From an uncultured Desulfobacteraceae bacterium (lineage in GTDB: Bacteria > Desulfobacterota > Desulfobacteria > Desulfobacterales > UBA5852): a stretch of DNA of 64,000 bases. This document shows, one piece after another, positions 62,065-64,000 of this stretch (position 1 is its first letter; each line of letters starts with the position of its first letter). Under the pieces are notes generated by a model, which saw nothing but the letters and a program-made list of their open reading frames with translations, made no database searches and was not told where the DNA came from. The translations under genes were made by a program, and so were the position numbers. The stretch spans positions 62,001 through 126,000 of the forward strand of contig CAJXSL010000016.1 of assembly GCA_913060875.1 (NCBI GenBank), read 5' to 3'.

Positions 62065-64000
62065 TTATTCCGATATTGGGAAGGCCACCGTAATGGTTTC
62101 GGACGCCCCTGCCGCGATGTGGACAGGATCGAAAACGGCCACCTGTTTCTGGTCCCGGCTATTGGTGACACGTACGGTAAACTCGCCTTCCGGCAGGGTG
62201 ACTTGACGGGTGCCATTTTTAGGCCAGTTGCTCCAGTTTTTGAAAACCTGTTGGCCCTCAGCATCCTTGATTTGGATCGGTGTCGCGAAGGGCTTGCCTT
62301 CGAGGGTCACATTGATGGTCAAGTCGCCGGCGAAAAATTCGACGGCTTTTTCGATGGTGCTCCCCGGCGCTATCGCCAGGTCCTCCAGGACGACAACCGG
62401 CTTGCCGGCAATCTTGCTGGCCCATGTGTCAACGCGGTAGGTGCCCGGCATGAGACGTATTTTTACCTGGCCGGCCGATGGGCTGGCCATCTGGTTGTTA
62501 AAATGCTTTTTTTCTCCCTGGCGATAAAAGAAAACATTGCCCCGGAACGGCTTGCCGTTCAGCAGCGTGGTGATGATCAGGGTGCCGTCTGAAAAGTCCG
62601 CGGTGCGTTCCACGATCTCACCGGCCGTGATGACGATGTCTTTCAGGTGGACTGTCGGGCTTTGGCCCCCGCTCACCCCGCTGTCCTTGAGCTCGGCCTG
62701 ATATGTGCCGGGTTCCAGCCGGATCTCGACGGTTCCGGTTTTGCCGGAGGTGCTGGCAGGCGTCCAGCGTTTGCCGCTTTCCTGGTGGGTCAGGGTGACA
62801 AAAGTGTGGAAGGGTTTGTCATTTTTGGTAGCCGTTACCTTGAGGATACCATAGGGCGGGGTGGATTTTTGCACCACCTCCTGGGCCGCGGCCAGGAATT
62901 CGCCGGCATTGCCGGCCGTGTAGTACTGCCCGCCGCCTTCACGGGCCATGCATTCGAGTTCCTGCTTTTCCTCCTCGGTGACATCGAACCCGATGACGTG
63001 CATGACAAACTGGATGCCGGCGGCCTTCAAATCTTTCACAAGACCGCAGGGATCCGGGTCGCAAGTTTCCTTGCCGTCGGAGACCAGGATGATGGTGGTC
63101 GTATCTTCCAAGTGTTTGATGCGCTCGGCGGTCAGCCGCACCGACCGGCTTATGGGGGTCTTGCCCCTGGGGCTCAAGGCCTGGATCCGCTTCGCCATTT
63201 TGTTCTTGTCCAGCGGGCCCAGGGGAATCAGCTCTTCCACGTCGTTGCAGTCGCCCTTGCGGCGGTGGCCGTAGGCCACCAGCCCCACCACGGCATCATC
63301 CGGCAGTTCCATCACCAGGTCGGTGAGCACCTCTTTCGCTATGGCGATTTTAGCCTGGCCTTCCACCTGGCCCCACATGGAGCCGGACGCATCCAGGATA
63401 AAAACAATGTTTCCGGTAGCCTCAGGAGAAGGGGAGTCCGTTGGGCTAGGCGCCTGGGACTTGGTGTCGGCGGCGGCAACAGTCGTTGCTGTTGCTTGTT
63501 TCTCCGCCCCCCCGGCTTTCCCAGGGACAGATGCCGGCTGATAGCCCTCCGGTATCTGGAAGAGATCCGGATCGACCGGGCCCTCCTTGATGTTGCGCAG
63601 TTCCAAAACCGGGTTGGTATTGAGTCCGAAGCGCTCTTCGCGCACGATGTGATTCAGCGTTCTGGCGGTCCATACCTTGGCGGCCGGCGCGGATTTGCCG
63701 GCGACGGTGTAAATGGTTGTTTCACAGGCGTATCCGTTGATGGCCTCGTCTGGTCCCGGGGCGGCGGCCATGCCCTTGCGGGTCAAGGGCCAGCCCACCA
63801 GGGGGTTCATCATGGCTGTTTTTTCGATGTCAGTAATTTCCACATATTGTTTCTGCTGGGGGTTGAGACCCCATGTGACACCGGTTTCCTGGTTCACAAT
63901 GGAAGGGAAGGGCGGAACCGTTATTGGTCCTGTAACTTTTTGTATGCGGTAAAAGGGTGTTTTGACATGAAGTTGATAGAGGCTGTCGACGCCCTGGCCG
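62065..64000 (-). CDS. von Willebrand A-domain protein, 5'-truncated by window edge
   Basis: The frame is open to the window edge; 645 residues are visible and the ATG at 63897 is internal. The first ~190 residues (YRIQKVTGPITVPPFPSIV; YACETTIYTVAGKSAP) resemble a DUF4412-like periplasmic domain. The vWA domain follows with an intact MIDAS: VFILDASGSMWG, then GKTPISRSVRL and ILVSDGKETCDPDPC. The C-terminal ~250 residues are repeated beta-sandwich units (RLEPGTYQAELKD, RLMPGTYRVDTWA, TLPEGEFTVRVTN). Probably secreted; likely a protein-binding envelope component. It starts the minus-strand block running to the maturase. Confidence 0.88.
   Translation of the reverse strand, partial: GQGVDSLYQLHVKTPFYRIQKVTGPITVPPFPSIVNQETGVTWGLNPQQKQYVEITDIEKTAMMNPLVGWPLTRKGMAAAPGPDEAINGYACETTIYTVAGKSAPAAKVWTARTLNHIVREERFGLNTNPVLELRNIKEGPVDPDLFQIPEGYQPASVPGKAGGAEKQATATTVAAADTKSQAPSPTDSPSPEATGNIVFILDASGSMWGQVEGQAKIAIAKEVLTDLVMELPDDAVVGLVAYGHRRKGDCNDVEELIPLGPLDKNKMAKRIQALSPRGKTPISRSVRLTAERIKHLEDTTTIILVSDGKETCDPDPCGLVKDLKAAGIQFVMHVIGFDVTEEEKQELECMAREGGGQYYTAGNAGEFLAAAQEVVQKSTPPYGILKVTATKNDKPFHTFVTLTHQESGKRWTPASTSGKTGTVEIRLEPGTYQAELKDSGVSGGQSPTVHLKDIVITAGEIVERTADFSDGTLIITTLLNGKPFRGNVFFYRQGEKKHFNNQMASPSAGQVKIRLMPGTYRVDTWASKIAGKPVVVLEDLAIAPGSTIEKAVEFFAGDLTINVTLEGKPFATPIQIKDAEGQQVFKNWSNWPKNGTRQVTLPEGEFTVRVTNSRDQKQVAVFDPVHIAAGASETITVAFPISE

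Overview
The window reads as chromosome from a strictly anaerobic, probably sulfate-reducing member of the Desulfobacterota (the former Deltaproteobacteria, Desulfobacteraceae/Desulfosarcinaceae-like). This is inferred from the gene set: a Ni carbon monoxide dehydrogenase with its ferredoxin and flavoprotein, an HdrCBA-MvhD-MetVF cluster of the Wood-Ljungdahl type, an octaheme tetrathionate-reductase-like cytochrome, a rhodanese lipoprotein, and many sensor and signalling proteins. The DNA is GC-rich by eye. No rRNA, tRNA, CRISPR array, phage or classical insertion sequence was recognised.

Layout. 1-3167 (+): cooS (5' end outside the window), cooF and a pyridine-nucleotide flavoprotein. 3885-10196 (+): a polar amino-acid ABC transporter, a KamA-family radical-SAM aminomutase, an RpiR/SIS regulator and a divergent glutamine synthetase; together they suggest beta-amino-acid metabolism. 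10535-13862 (+): a heme-less cytochrome-like protein, a triple-rhodanese lipoprotein and an octaheme cytochrome. 14158-15691: a sigma-54-type promoter and amt. 16240-19612: trkA and trkH, convergent, with a four-helix-bundle gene lodged between them. 19914-22939 (+): an orphan substrate-binding protein and a chemoreceptor. 30967-23023 (-): hdrC, hdrB, hdrA, mvhD, metV, metF and an frhB-like gene. The mvhD gene carries an in-frame TGA that is very probably selenocysteine. 31509-47053: two SpoIIE-type phosphatases, a sensor fused to an AlbA/Schlafen-type domain, an actin-like ATPase with a class A penicillin-binding protein that has a receiver-like N-terminus, a GGDEF protein, a MOSC protein, a flavodoxin and a PAS-LuxR regulator. 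47361-52698 (+): a histone-deacetylase-like amidohydrolase and an iron-type ABC transporter. 64000-52788 (-): an envelope/export block (von Willebrand A protein, HExxH protein, small secreted proteins, LemA, DUF3137/DUF3592 protein) ending in a cysteine-rich peptide and a radical SAM/SPASM maturase.

The most interesting system is that last pair. A 251-residue protein has twelve cysteines at 5-6 residue spacing and repeated Cys-X3-Asp units, and it is followed directly by a SPASM maturase. This looks like a ribosomally made, radical-SAM-modified (ranthipeptide-like) peptide system.

Two families of dispersed palindromic repeats run through the window. In family A the terminal TAG (TAA in one case) coincides with the stop codon of a neighbouring gene at every one of five sites. 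Family B (about 262 bp, with collapsed copies of about 35 bp) also supplies a stop codon once.
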